From Spirochaetales bacterium (GTDB lineage Bacteria; Spirochaetota; Spirochaetia; UBA9216), in the NCBI GenBank assembly GCA_016839055.1, contig JAEKNX010000011.1, positions 79,940 through 143,939 of the forward strand: 64,000 nt of DNA, in the 5' to 3' direction. Below are positions 50,901 through 59,818 of this stretch, one piece after another. The translations under genes and the position numbers were made by a program. Position 1 is the stretch's first letter, and every line of letters begins with the position of its first letter. Under the pieces are notes generated by a model. It was not told the origin of the DNA. It did no database searches and saw nothing but the letters and a program-made list of their open reading frames with translations.

Positions 50901-50984
50901 GTTGAGAACCTGCTGAAGAACCCCGACAACCAGCGTAATACTAAGCTGATTGATCTGAAAGAAAGGATTGACCGAACAAGATGA
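47958..50984 (+). CDS. Large exported TPR/coiled-coil protein
   Basis: This 1008-residue protein starts at a TTG (47958) with AGAGG about 8 nt upstream. It has a signal peptide (about residues 1-27, ending LYASG) and is otherwise helical. TPR-like units occur at the N-terminus (AKQLVDERKYNDAIFVLTEML), in the middle (AEELFFAANQHYTEGDLEAAADGF; ASYSQGNFAIAQSIM) and at the C-terminus (EAVSEYTAGNYLKARILVENLL), with long coiled-coil stretches between. It overlaps the SpoIIE-type gene by 4 nt, so the two probably act together at the cell envelope. The biochemical role is unknown. Confidence 0.75.
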   Translation: MYIKRFKVVLLIILTILIMPAADLYASGTQEDRIHEAKQLVDERKYNDAIFVLTEMLKSEPARMDEIQALLLRVRNEKENYNKLYEDLIETYGGDNVEAAYPIIKELEELDPLPNEATRESLVLARETAGFVFNNNRWVDIMERASALLAEQEWEAAILTYMEGFDLSRDIFKDSGYGNIDVDEVFARAGKVDELSREIVEIYPDFINKADLAEEAFRKRNAAGFIEAIEQIYPDLKRAAEVREELKDASDYFLTKEESLRNSRRDDKQIHYLIYLDRLLNGRTTVDEKEGITGAVHLFWNDFYRKMEADSTKFAEELFFAANQHYTEGDLEAAADGFRDVVLMAESVRLTLDNGNAFGKENIDASRDPLLTLDEDLLKSDSYFIADSIRASESFQEIIEKRRRLNELKSRIAAIDEFSDVMRETGGGIKAGLAGETVSIYEQLQLWQNRKNEILQLETGGISVDRSVAAVAIQIDELSAMLKEAVNAEIGLTALMAEIELAVFDTELDRLLVAVDESRQLIEGVPEAGTDDGELEFEVTYKYPEEAVSKVLMTESDLRVLIDGIREVERLIDGERDDIKSGAPVAGAAEHASELMRKSGIQLARANALGDKAREQIFTAEKLKQEGERRIEEARNLTRRAQFKAAKEKLEAAAGKFDESLSYREDPVLRKYRDEEIPRLYEEIQTAENNLVVAQVREYLTSGKASYSQGNFAIAQSIMIKAQSRWSDTNIEPNAEVEYWLTLAKTALSVTSGRVIAPTDPLYAEMNQYLNQAQTDFLKAKDEYSAGGGADADFYFNRAEQSILIVQQFFPFNEEARVLNLRISQYRNPERFNELFKTDFQTARRLIATNPQKAYIDLKDLEAINAQYSGLKSAIIEAEYAAGIKVRPPDPDKLRRSTELYKLAFSIVSRNIRSEFNVALSYLDEAISLNTDNLEAIRLKDRISADVGGTATIVMSNTDQQVYQEAVSEYTAGNYLKARILVENLLKNPDNQRNTKLIDLKERIDRTR

Positions 50985-53900
50985 CAATATGCCGCAGATT
51001 CGGATTTTTTATTACAGCCGTTGTCTTACTACTGATCTCAGGTTTTTTCGCCTCAGTAAGGGTATGGGCTCAGGACTTTTACTGGGAAGATGAAGAAGTC
51101 CTCGTCTCCTCCGGTACCGATTTCTCCCGTAGTGCTTCGGGCGGAGGCCTCATGGCTTCGGTATGGCAAGAAGAGACCTTCGCGAATGCTGCGGGCGGAA
51201 CCTTCTATCTATCTATGACATCTTCCTCAGGAGGTGGAAAATGGATAGTAAATAACCGCTTTCTCGGGCCATTTAAATATACTGGTAAGGAAAGTTACTT
51301 TTATTCATTTATTATCGATAATGCCGGCAAAATTATACTATCAGTTGCTGAAGATGATAAAACAATCGGTATCTATGAATCTGGGGACGGCGGCGGCACA
51401 TTTTCGAGAATTTACAGATCCAGTGCCTTCCCTCTCAGAGTCAGTCCCAGACTATCTCTCCGAGATGACGGCGGACTGCTTCTGTTTGTGACCCAGGAAT
51501 CGGCCCTCAATAACTTCGGCTCACTGGGCATCTACTATTCGGCCTCCGACAACGGCAGCACCTGGACGGAATATAAAGCTCTTGCACCTGAAGCTGAGCT
51601 GAAAGGAAATTTCCTGCCGTCCCATACTTCATACCAGGGACGTGATTATGTTGTATTCCAGGCTTTTTATATTGGAGCAACCTCGACCTTTCAGCTTTAT
51701 CTGAAGCACAGCGATGACGGAGGAATCTCATGGTCGGATCCGGTTTATCTCTCCGGCTTCGAAGATCGGAATGAGTATTTTGCCGGTGACTCCTATGTAT
51801 TTGATAATCAGAGACCGTTTGTTCTCGGAACGGCGTCAGGCCTGAGTCTCGTCTGGGAACGCGGCTATGCCGGCGGAAACCCGCAGATCTATTACGCGGA
51901 TATAGGATGGGACGGTCAAATTGTCGGAGTTCCGGAACAAGTCAGCCGCGGATCAGCGGAATGCCGTAATCCAAGGCTAAGTACTTACCGGGGAGTCGAT
52001 TATTTAATTTGGTTCGACAACAGGGTGGGTGATTACCATAATGTCATCGCCAGCCGTGACGGTCTGTATTGGTCTGACTATGATCTCAACAATGTTACCC
52101 CCGGGAAATCGATTTTCGGTAATCTTCTTGTCAGCGGCGGGGATATGTATGTCATGTGGGAGAACGAGTATCGAAACAAGAAACGGCTTATGCTGCTGTC
52201 TCCTGATAAAACGGTAGCTAGCCCAATCATAAGGGCTGCCGATTTCCGTGCCGGATACCCCGCTAAGCAAAATAGTTTTACGGTGCGCTGGAATTCTCCG
52301 GATGACTCATCTGGTATAGCCGGTTATTCCTATACCTATGGGCGTGACCCCTCCGCGCGGCCCGAGGAAAAGCTTCTGATGCTTGACCGGCAAAGAAGTT
52401 TCAGCATGGATTTTGATGAGGACGGGCTGTGGTATTTTCAGCTCATTGCTCAGGACTATGCAGGCAACTGGTCCGAGCCCGCCGTAATAGAGATGAATCG
52501 TGACACGACACCTCCGGGGAAAATCAGCTTTATCGAACCTGAGACCGATGAGGATGGAACCCTGCTTTCAAATACATCGAGCCTCGAATGGAGTCCTCCC
52601 GAAGACGGAGATCTATCCGGTTACAGCTACAGGATGCAGTACATGGCCCGCTGGACATATGGGGGTGATCAGCAGGCGTTACGGCCTCAGCTGCCCTCAA
52701 ATAGTGTGCAGACGACCTCGGAAAAGTACTCATTCAGGAATCTTGATAACGGATTGTGGGCATTTAGTGTAAGGACTATAGACCTTGTAGGAAATGTCGG
52801 TGAGGCGGAGACCTATTATTTCAGGATTAACAAATACATTCCGGTTACCTTTATTACAGCAGTAGACAGTAACAGAGATGATCTTGGAAATGTAACCCTC
52901 GAGATAAGTGGAAGAGGATTCTCGGTCGGGGGCAATATTGATCAGGTTATTCTCGACAGGGACGGCCTGGAGCCCTACGATTACATTTATCGCCAGGGAG
53001 ATGAACTCTATGAGGTGGAAACAGACCGATTCATCAGCGGACCGGTACTTGAGGATATTGATACCGGAACTTACAAGATAGGACTTATACATCCGCGGCG
53101 CGGTCTTTATTTTACGAGATCCGGTATAGATATTGAATCATCAGGAACTGTCAAATTCGGGGATTTCTCAGTGGTGCCACAGCCGTTGTGGTCGGTGGTT
53201 CCCGAGCGGAGAATAAATGTTCCTTTCGAATATATTCTAATTGCGCTTATTATGGTTCTGCTGCTGTTTCTGTTTATTTTTACGCTGCAGAGGACTGCCT
53301 CACTGGTCTCTGAAGCCAGAGTCCTGCGTCATCATGCAATGGTCCTCATCGAGGGAGGAATTATAGGTGCCGAAGAAAAAAAGAAGAGGGTTGCTCAAAT
53401 GTCAAAAATTCGCATGGGATTGAGAATTAAATTTGTTTTAATGTTCACATTCCTGGTTTTATTAATTGTCGGGATGATCTCGGTACCCATCACCATTTTT
53501 ACATCAGAAAACCAGAGGGATATACTTGCCTCCGGACTGGAGGATAGAGCGGAAGTTCTTCTTGAAAGCATAACCTCAGGCGCCAGAACCTTTCTGCCTT
53601 CTGAGAATATACTCGAGCTGAATACCCTCCCTTCTCAGATGTCCGCTCTCGGAGACGACGCCGTGTTTGTGACAATAACCAGTGCCGGAAATTCTGCCGC
53701 CCCTAATTATGATCCTGACGTTTATGATTATGTCTGGGCTACCAATGACCCGGGACTTCCGGAAGAAGCCGGCCGGACGACAGCCTTCTATAAGATGGAT
53801 GATGAGATTGCCGGAATTGCCGATGAACTTGGAGCCATGATCAATGAGCGGGCCAAGGCCAAGGTAGGTTTCATAGTTGAAGAGATCCGGCGGCTCAATG

Positions 53901-55597
53901 AACAGGTTGAACCCTTGGTTGCTCGTTTTATCCGAACCGGAGATACTGAGGCTGAAGATGCTATCAACCAGATTCAGGATGAACTGAGAAACCTTGATCA
54001 AGAGCTGAACCTAAGACTCTATGAGATAGGAAATCAGGTAGCCAGTTATCCGCCCTATGTTTCGGAAGAACTGACCGCCGCCGTTACAAATTTCACCTTC
54101 TATAAGCCTGTAGTTTTCCGTACTCCGGGGGCTGATTCATATTTCAGGGGAATTGTCCGTCTTGGCATTTCAACTAGCGGCATCCTTCAGATAATTACCG
54201 AGTCGAGGCAGCAGCTTATAAAAATAATCTCTGCCATAGCCGCCGCGGCCATGATTATCGGTATCATCGGTGCGCTGATTCTCGCGGCCATTATTATCAG
54301 GCCGATAAATCTGCTTGTGAAGGGTGTTGAGCTGATTCGGGATACAGAAAATAAAGGAGATCTCAAGAATCATATAATAAAGGTCGGTACAAGGGATGAG
54401 CTGTCATTACTGGCTACTACAGTAAACCAGATGACTGAAGGGCTTGTAAAAGCCGCAGCTGCAAATGAAATGCTGACAGTAGGTAAGGAAGTACAGAAGA
54501 AATTCATTCCGCTTAACGAGGATTCTTCGGGAGCCAAGCTTTCAACCGGAAAAGATGAGAACGATGATATTGCATTCTTCGGTTACTATGAGGGCGCGAA
54601 GGGCGTCTCCGGTGACTATTTTGATTTCAGGAAGATTGATGATGTACATTGGGCGGCAATAAAATGTGATGTTGCGGGCAAGGGAGTTCCTGCATCGCTT
54701 ATCATGGTTGAGGTTGCTACAATTTTTCTCAGTTTTTTCCGAAACAGGAAGGCTGTCAAGAATAAATCAGGTAAGTCGCTGCCCCCGAATATTGCCGAAC
54801 TTACATACAGTATTAATGATCTTGTCGAGGAAGTAGGATTCACCGGCCGTTTTGCCGCCTTTACTATTGTCATTATCAATGAGGTGACCGGTGAACTCTA
54901 TCTCTGTAACGCAGGTGATAATATTGTTCACCTTTATGACAGTGGGCAGAAGGCGATGATTACTAAGATCCTTCCCGAATCACCGGCTTCAGGAGTTTTT
55001 CCATCGGAGATGGTGAAAATGGGTACCGGCTTCGTTCAGGTAAAGGATCAGTTGAAAAAAGGTGACAGCCTGCTGATGTTTACTGACGGTCTCGAGGAGG
55101 CTCAGAGGCATTTGCGGGACAGTTCTTTTAATATTATTAAGCCGGACGCGAGCGAAATAGCTGATAAAAATCTGCCTGTTACGGTTTCTTCGAATGACGG
55201 CTTTGAAGAATTCGGAACCTGGCGTATTCAGGCTATGATAAATACACTTAAGGAAGGCGGAAAGTACCATCTTGAGAAATACTATAATCCGATGAATGAT
55301 GAAGAACTGATTTTTGATTTTACCGACTGCGTAGGTTCTATTGAAGAGATTGTTATGGCTTCGGTTTCGGTTGAGCGTGTGTTCAGGCTTTACCGTACCC
55401 CGTCCTCAGGTCCTGATGACCGTGTCTTGATCGACAAGCCTATCGCGGCCTTTCTTAAAGACCATTTTGATGGCTGGAGTGAATATTTCAGCCATCCATT
55501 GCCTGCCAGAGCGGAGGATCAATATATTACCTTTACCCACCTTCAAGAGGATGAGCAATTTGATGACCTGACAATACTTGGAATCTCTAAGAAATGA
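50981..55597 (+). CDS. Membrane sensor with SpoIIE-type PP2C phosphatase domain
   Basis: This 1538-residue protein has a signal peptide (to about 31). A large external region follows to about 740, with sialidase/BNR-like repeats (SDDGGISWSDP, ASDNGSTWTE) and fibronectin-like segments. Membrane helices lie at about 745-770, 815-843 and 1076-1108. After these come a HAMP domain and a PP2C/SpoIIE phosphatase at about 1190-1400 (SGDYFDF, CDVAGKGVPASLIM, LCNAGDNIVHLYD, MFTDGLEEA). It would sense an external signal and dephosphorylate a cytosolic anti-anti-sigma-type partner. That partner is not in the window. Confidence 0.85.
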   Translation: MTICRRFGFFITAVVLLLISGFFASVRVWAQDFYWEDEEVLVSSGTDFSRSASGGGLMASVWQEETFANAAGGTFYLSMTSSSGGGKWIVNNRFLGPFKYTGKESYFYSFIIDNAGKIILSVAEDDKTIGIYESGDGGGTFSRIYRSSAFPLRVSPRLSLRDDGGLLLFVTQESALNNFGSLGIYYSASDNGSTWTEYKALAPEAELKGNFLPSHTSYQGRDYVVFQAFYIGATSTFQLYLKHSDDGGISWSDPVYLSGFEDRNEYFAGDSYVFDNQRPFVLGTASGLSLVWERGYAGGNPQIYYADIGWDGQIVGVPEQVSRGSAECRNPRLSTYRGVDYLIWFDNRVGDYHNVIASRDGLYWSDYDLNNVTPGKSIFGNLLVSGGDMYVMWENEYRNKKRLMLLSPDKTVASPIIRAADFRAGYPAKQNSFTVRWNSPDDSSGIAGYSYTYGRDPSARPEEKLLMLDRQRSFSMDFDEDGLWYFQLIAQDYAGNWSEPAVIEMNRDTTPPGKISFIEPETDEDGTLLSNTSSLEWSPPEDGDLSGYSYRMQYMARWTYGGDQQALRPQLPSNSVQTTSEKYSFRNLDNGLWAFSVRTIDLVGNVGEAETYYFRINKYIPVTFITAVDSNRDDLGNVTLEISGRGFSVGGNIDQVILDRDGLEPYDYIYRQGDELYEVETDRFISGPVLEDIDTGTYKIGLIHPRRGLYFTRSGIDIESSGTVKFGDFSVVPQPLWSVVPERRINVPFEYILIALIMVLLLFLFIFTLQRTASLVSEARVLRHHAMVLIEGGIIGAEEKKKRVAQMSKIRMGLRIKFVLMFTFLVLLIVGMISVPITIFTSENQRDILASGLEDRAEVLLESITSGARTFLPSENILELNTLPSQMSALGDDAVFVTITSAGNSAAPNYDPDVYDYVWATNDPGLPEEAGRTTAFYKMDDEIAGIADELGAMINERAKAKVGFIVEEIRRLNEQVEPLVARFIRTGDTEAEDAINQIQDELRNLDQELNLRLYEIGNQVASYPPYVSEELTAAVTNFTFYKPVVFRTPGADSYFRGIVRLGISTSGILQIITESRQQLIKIISAIAAAAMIIGIIGALILAAIIIRPINLLVKGVELIRDTENKGDLKNHIIKVGTRDELSLLATTVNQMTEGLVKAAAANEMLTVGKEVQKKFIPLNEDSSGAKLSTGKDENDDIAFFGYYEGAKGVSGDYFDFRKIDDVHWAAIKCDVAGKGVPASLIMVEVATIFLSFFRNRKAVKNKSGKSLPPNIAELTYSINDLVEEVGFTGRFAAFTIVIINEVTGELYLCNAGDNIVHLYDSGQKAMITKILPESPASGVFPSEMVKMGTGFVQVKDQLKKGDSLLMFTDGLEEAQRHLRDSSFNIIKPDASEIADKNLPVTVSSNDGFEEFGTWRIQAMINTLKEGGKYHLEKYYNPMNDEELIFDFTDCVGSIEEIVMASVSVERVFRLYRTPSSGPDDRVLIDKPIAAFLKDHFDGWSEYFSHPLPARAEDQYITFTHLQEDEQFDDLTILGISKK

Positions 55598-55914
55598 GTC
55601 AGAAGTTTTTCTGCGACAACTGCGGGTGGCAGGTAAATAAAGACGAGAGTATCTGCCCCCACTGCGGCAGATATTTCAAGTCTGTAAAATGTCCCGCCTG
55701 CGGATTCGCGGGAAGGGCCAGTCTGTTTTTTGACGGATGTCCGGCCTGCGGATATGCGGGGGAGGGTGGAGTAGACCTTGACTTTGCAGAAGAAGCCCGC
55801 AGGAAGAAGCCGAAGGGGCTCTTCTCCGGTAAATTCTACCGGACAGCTATTCCGGTGCTGACCGCTCTTTTTATTTTTCTCTTAATCTGGTTTTTCAGAA
55901 TTCTCGACCGTTGA
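55594..55914 (+). CDS. Zinc-ribbon membrane protein
   Basis: This 106-residue protein has four CxxC pairs: CDNCGW, CPHCGR, CPACGF and CPACGY, within residues 8-55. They form two zinc ribbons, followed by one membrane helix at about 85-103. It overlaps the phosphatase gene by 4 nt and is the last gene of that operon. Its end overlaps the convergent pseudouridine synthase by 33 nt. The role is unknown; it may be a small partner of the upstream sensor. Confidence 0.75.
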   Translation: MSQKFFCDNCGWQVNKDESICPHCGRYFKSVKCPACGFAGRASLFFDGCPACGYAGEGGVDLDFAEEARRKKPKGLFSGKFYRTAIPVLTALFIFLLIWFFRILDR

Positions 55915-56568
55915 CGTGTAAAGTTCGGGCGGAACGGAATTCCAGATCGGATCATCGGGAAGATCCGCCTTCAGAAAGATTTTCCTGCCGTCTTCGGGGT
56001 GGGTGAACTCTATTGAAAGCGCATGCAGATGAATGCCGCCGCCAGGGTTTGTTCTTCGTGCCCCATATTTTACATCACCCTTAATGTGACAGCCTGATCC
56101 CGCCAATTGGACTCTTATCTGATGTCTGCGGCCGGTCTCGAGAATGATTTCGAAAATATGATATTTATCCGTCTTGAAAATTTCTTTGTAGCGGAGGGAT
56201 GCTTTCTTTGTACTCTTGTCCTCAGCATTTCTCAGATAGACTTTGTTCGCCTTGTTGCCGGACGGAACATGGATGTTATCGGTAAGTCGTCCCTCGCCTC
56301 CGGGCAGGCTGATGTCAGTAGCTGCTAAATAGCGTTTCACCGGGGTGTGAAGGCTGAACTGCCTGCTGAGGTCAGCCGCGGCCGCCTTAGTCCGTGCGAA
56401 TATTACTATTCCGCTAACCGGAGTATCAATCCGGTGCACCACAAAGAGGCTGCCGTACTCGGGCTCAAGCATTTTTTTAAGTGACTCGGCGCTGTTTTTG
56501 CCTTCCTGCACCGAAATGCCCGCTTTTTTATTTACAGCCAGGATGCTGTTATCAAAATATACTACCAT
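55882..56568 (-). CDS. RluA-family pseudouridine synthase
   Basis: This protein of about 228 residues has the catalytic motif HRIDTPVSGIVIFARTKAAA (catalytic Asp in RID) and TGRRHQIRVQLAGSGCHIKGDVKYG. It isomerises uridine in rRNA or tRNA. There is no S4 domain. The start at 56568 (MVVYFDNSILAVNKKAG) fits the family. The longer frame opens with a TTG that is the -35 box TTGACT (56604-56599), with GAAACT 17 bp later and 7 nt before this ATG. The target site cannot be told. Confidence 0.88.
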   Translation of the reverse strand: MVVYFDNSILAVNKKAGISVQEGKNSAESLKKMLEPEYGSLFVVHRIDTPVSGIVIFARTKAAAADLSRQFSLHTPVKRYLAATDISLPGGEGRLTDNIHVPSGNKANKVYLRNAEDKSTKKASLRYKEIFKTDKYHIFEIILETGRRHQIRVQLAGSGCHIKGDVKYGARRTNPGGGIHLHALSIEFTHPEDGRKIFLKADLPDDPIWNSVPPELYTSTVENSEKPD

Positions 56569-56638
56569 TAAAACGAGTTTCGATATAAAATGACAAAAAG
56601 TCAATCACTTGTGAGTTTATTCTACCATGGAGGAAAAA

Positions 56639-57775
56639 ATGAAGAAAAAGATTTTATCGTGTTTGGTTATTCTTATAGTTTCGATCACCGGTTTGTCCGC
56701 CGGAGATATTGGATTTGCCTTTGAGGATGCAAGGTTTCATTCCGACTATCTGGCAGGTTTCGCTCCTCTCTATCTGAGAGTTGGTGTCGATTACAGCGGT
56801 TTGGAACTGCTGGAAGGGCAGAAGACTAATCTCTATGTCATCGGCGGAGGAGCCTTGATTAGTTCAAGTCTCTGGACTAATTCTCTTGGACGTCCTATTA
56901 CCCCGAGCATAGATAATACAACAGATGTTTTCAATGATCTGAACTCCTATAGCAAATGGCAGGGAGATCTGTCCCTGAAGCTGAAGCAGGGTCTTATCCA
57001 GGAAGAGGGCAGGGAAGACGAGAAGGCCTTCTTTGCAGTATACGGAAAGTACGGCTTTCACCTGACCTCCCCCCATGAGAACGCCGACGGCAGCCAGTCC
57101 ATCTTCTTAAGCGGCAGCAATTCCGCCTACCCTGATAACGCGGGCACCCTTTCGAATATCCTCCAGGTCGGTTTCGAAATTGACAGGCTCGACCAAGGCG
57201 ATGTATACAACGGATTCAATGTAGACGGTTCGGTTATCTACGGGCCGTCATGGCTGCTCAACACTCTTAATGGAACTACCGACTTCGTGTCGGTTAACCT
57301 TACGGCACAGGGCTACCTTTCCCTTCTCGATCTCAAACGAGAGAACAGTGAGCTTGAACTCGTCGGAATTTATCTTGCCAACAGAATAAGAGCGGATTAT
57401 ACCACCGGTGCCGCTATACCTCAGTTTTATCAGGAAGATCCTGCGATGGGATCGAAGATAAGGGGCTTCGAGGGCAACAGTCTAGGCACTGAATTTTCAA
57501 TTGTAAACAATCTTGACATCCGGGTTTATGGAATAGAGTTTATTGACAACATAAACCCGGTCTTCATCGCCTTTTTCGACGCGGGATATTTTGCCGGTAA
57601 TTACTACAACACCCAGTATCCGGGAAGCGGATTCCTGTGTTCCGCCGGATTTCAGATTGCGCTGAACATCATCGACTTTGCACAGATAGGCTATTCATTC
57701 GAGTTCCCGCTTGTTGGATCCAATATGGTGGAAGCCCCGATGCTCTCGAGCCTTATGCTTATGTACAAGTTTTAA
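56639..57775 (+). CDS. Outer-membrane beta-barrel protein
   Basis: This protein of about 378 residues has a signal peptide (to about residue 21, ending GLSA) and amphipathic strands throughout. It ends in a terminal aromatic (MLMYKF) as outer-membrane barrels do. Residues about 275-365 (SKIRGFEGNSLGTEFSIVNN, IAFFDAGYFAG, GFQIALNIIDFAQIGYSFEFPL) resemble the C-terminal strands of Omp85/surface-antigen proteins, with the RGF motif. There are no POTRA domains. GGAGG overlaps an upstream ATG (56627) and suits the start at 56639. Confidence 0.7.
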   Translation: MKKKILSCLVILIVSITGLSAGDIGFAFEDARFHSDYLAGFAPLYLRVGVDYSGLELLEGQKTNLYVIGGGALISSSLWTNSLGRPITPSIDNTTDVFNDLNSYSKWQGDLSLKLKQGLIQEEGREDEKAFFAVYGKYGFHLTSPHENADGSQSIFLSGSNSAYPDNAGTLSNILQVGFEIDRLDQGDVYNGFNVDGSVIYGPSWLLNTLNGTTDFVSVNLTAQGYLSLLDLKRENSELELVGIYLANRIRADYTTGAAIPQFYQEDPAMGSKIRGFEGNSLGTEFSIVNNLDIRVYGIEFIDNINPVFIAFFDAGYFAGNYYNTQYPGSGFLCSAGFQIALNIIDFAQIGYSFEFPLVGSNMVEAPMLSSLMLMYKF

Positions 57776-57782
57776 CAAAGGA

Positions 57783-57824
57783 AAAGCCCTGTCCCGAGGT
57801 TCCGGAGCAGGGCTTTCTTTTTTT
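57783..57824. terminator. Terminator between barrel gene and acyl-CoA synthetase
   Basis: A 9-bp stem AAAGCCCTG (57783-57791) / CAGGGCTTT (57808-57816) is followed by CTTTTTTT. It ends the plus-strand barrel gene and may also act for the minus-strand gene. Confidence 0.85.
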
Positions 57825-57834
57825 CTTAAATCGT

Positions 57835-59742
57835 TTATTTAAAAAGTTCCTTTATCTCATTTTTATACATTTTTTCTACAACATTACGCCTTATTTTCAG
57901 CGATTGCGTCATTTCAACACCTATTTCAAATTCTTTAGGCAGAATTATGAACCTGAATATTCGTTCAAAAGCCTTGAACCCCGTTTTTGCGTCTACAAGA
58001 GACTGAATCTCTTCCTGCATCAGTTCGTGAATGAAGGGGTTGTTCACCAATTCTTCTTTCTCAAGAAATGAGATTTGTTTCTCGATCGCGAGTTTTTCGA
58101 GTTCTTCCAGATTCGGAACAATGAGGGCACCGAGGAATTTCTGATCCTGACCCACAACCATGATCTGTGATATATAATCCGACTGGTTGAGTTTGTCCTC
58201 GATTGGAACGGGTTCAACGTTTTCCCCACCGCGGAGGACGATGGTATCTTTTGAGCGGCCTAGAATTTTAAACTCGCCGGTGTGAGTGAATACCGCTATG
58301 TCTCCGGTATTCAGCCACCCGTTTTTAAGAATTTCAGCAGTTTTTTCAGGCTCTTTATAATATCCCTGCATAACCTGCTGGCTCTTGACGTGGAGTTCTC
58401 CCTTGAAGCCGATTGGCATGATTGCTCCGTCCTTGCTTATTACCCTGTACTCGATATCTTCAAGAAGGGGGCCTACCGTGTTTGGAATAGGTCTGGAATC
58501 CTTTCGAACCGCGAGAATCGGTGCGGTCTCGGTAAGGCCGTAGCCTTCGAGAACTGTGATGCCAACGGTCCTGAAGAACTTGTCGATGTGGGAGGGAAGG
58601 GCGCCGCCTCCGGAAATTCCCGCCTTGAATCTTCCTCCGAGTTTTGCCTTGAGTTTACTGAAAACCAGAACCTGACCAAGTTTCTTGAAAGGAGTCAGGA
58701 CAAGCAGTGGAATTATGCTGACAGCTATGTCGATGAAACGGTTTCTCTTGGAAAACTGAGGCAGCAAGCCTGTAAACATGTCATATAAATAAGTATGAAT
58801 CTCGCCGATAGTCAGGAAAAAATAAAACAGAGTTTTCTTGCCCGCGCTGCCGCTGTTAATGTTTCTTAACACCGCAGCATGAACGCTTTCCCAAATCCTC
58901 GGAACCGAAGTAAGCCACTGTGGTTTTACCTTTGCCATATCCGGCATCATCACAGGCCCGATAGGTTTTGAGAATGCCGTTGCAAGACCAAGGAAAACAG
59001 AGATATACATGCAGGCCCTCTCGAACGAATGCCAGATAGGGAGTACTGAAAGCATGATTTCTCCTGGGCATAGGTCGAGATGGGGTTTAATCCTGTCAAC
59101 TTGGAAGAGAAACGCCTTGTGAGTGAGCATAACACCCTTGGGGTTGCCGGTAGTGCCGGAGGTGTAGATTATTGTTGCTGTTTCTTCACAGCTGCCCTTT
59201 TCCACTTCCCTTTCATAAAAATCTGGATCATTTTTATAAGCCTCTTGGCCGAGTTTAACGACATCGTCGAATGATAATATCTCGATGCCCTCAGGAATCT
59301 TGAGTTTCTCGATACCTTTCGTATCATAGAGGACAATCTTTTTCAAAAGCCCGATATCTTTTATTTGCGAGAGGATCTTCTCGGCCTGAGCGCAGTTCTC
59401 GGTAAAAGTCACCTTGCAGTCGGCATGAGCAAGGATGTACCGAATCTCATCGGATGTAGAGTCGCATCCTCTTGGAACGTCTATTGCCCCAAGACCGGAT
59501 AGTCCAAAGTCGGTCATTATCCATTCTTTTCTGTTTTCGGAGATCAGGCCTACTTGATCTCCCCGTTTGATTCCTATCGCATTAAGGCCCGCGCTGTAAA
59601 TTTTCAGAGATTCCCAGAAGTCCTTGAATTTTATCGGCTGAAAATCCTGATTCTGATCCTTAATAAGAAAAATTGCAAGGTCGGCATATTTTGTGCAGAT
59701 CAGTTTTAATCTTTGGGGTAGAGTATCGTTACTGCTTTTCAA
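57835..59742 (-). CDS. Long-chain fatty-acid-CoA ligase (AMP-forming)
   Basis: This 635-residue adenylate-forming enzyme has the P-loop IIYTSGTTGNPKGVMLTHKA (about residues 192-211), LPIWHSFERACMYI, the motif LEGYGLTETAPILAV, and GWLNTGDIAVFTHTGEFKILGRSKDTIVLRGGENV (key GDIA and GRSKD). It activates long-chain fatty acids to CoA esters. It starts with TTG at 59742, with AGGAG about 8 nt upstream. Its length and the C-terminal helical extension match bacterial long-chain ligases similar to eukaryotic ACSL. Confidence 0.92.
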   Translation of the reverse strand: MKSSNDTLPQRLKLICTKYADLAIFLIKDQNQDFQPIKFKDFWESLKIYSAGLNAIGIKRGDQVGLISENRKEWIMTDFGLSGLGAIDVPRGCDSTSDEIRYILAHADCKVTFTENCAQAEKILSQIKDIGLLKKIVLYDTKGIEKLKIPEGIEILSFDDVVKLGQEAYKNDPDFYEREVEKGSCEETATIIYTSGTTGNPKGVMLTHKAFLFQVDRIKPHLDLCPGEIMLSVLPIWHSFERACMYISVFLGLATAFSKPIGPVMMPDMAKVKPQWLTSVPRIWESVHAAVLRNINSGSAGKKTLFYFFLTIGEIHTYLYDMFTGLLPQFSKRNRFIDIAVSIIPLLVLTPFKKLGQVLVFSKLKAKLGGRFKAGISGGGALPSHIDKFFRTVGITVLEGYGLTETAPILAVRKDSRPIPNTVGPLLEDIEYRVISKDGAIMPIGFKGELHVKSQQVMQGYYKEPEKTAEILKNGWLNTGDIAVFTHTGEFKILGRSKDTIVLRGGENVEPVPIEDKLNQSDYISQIMVVGQDQKFLGALIVPNLEELEKLAIEKQISFLEKEELVNNPFIHELMQEEIQSLVDAKTGFKAFERIFRFIILPKEFEIGVEMTQSLKIRRNVVEKMYKNEIKELFK

Positions 59743-59818
59743 ATCTGTTCTCCTTCAACTTAAACTAATCATTTAGAGTAACAGAAGACTGCCGGGTTGT
59801 CTATTAATATGAGGAAGA

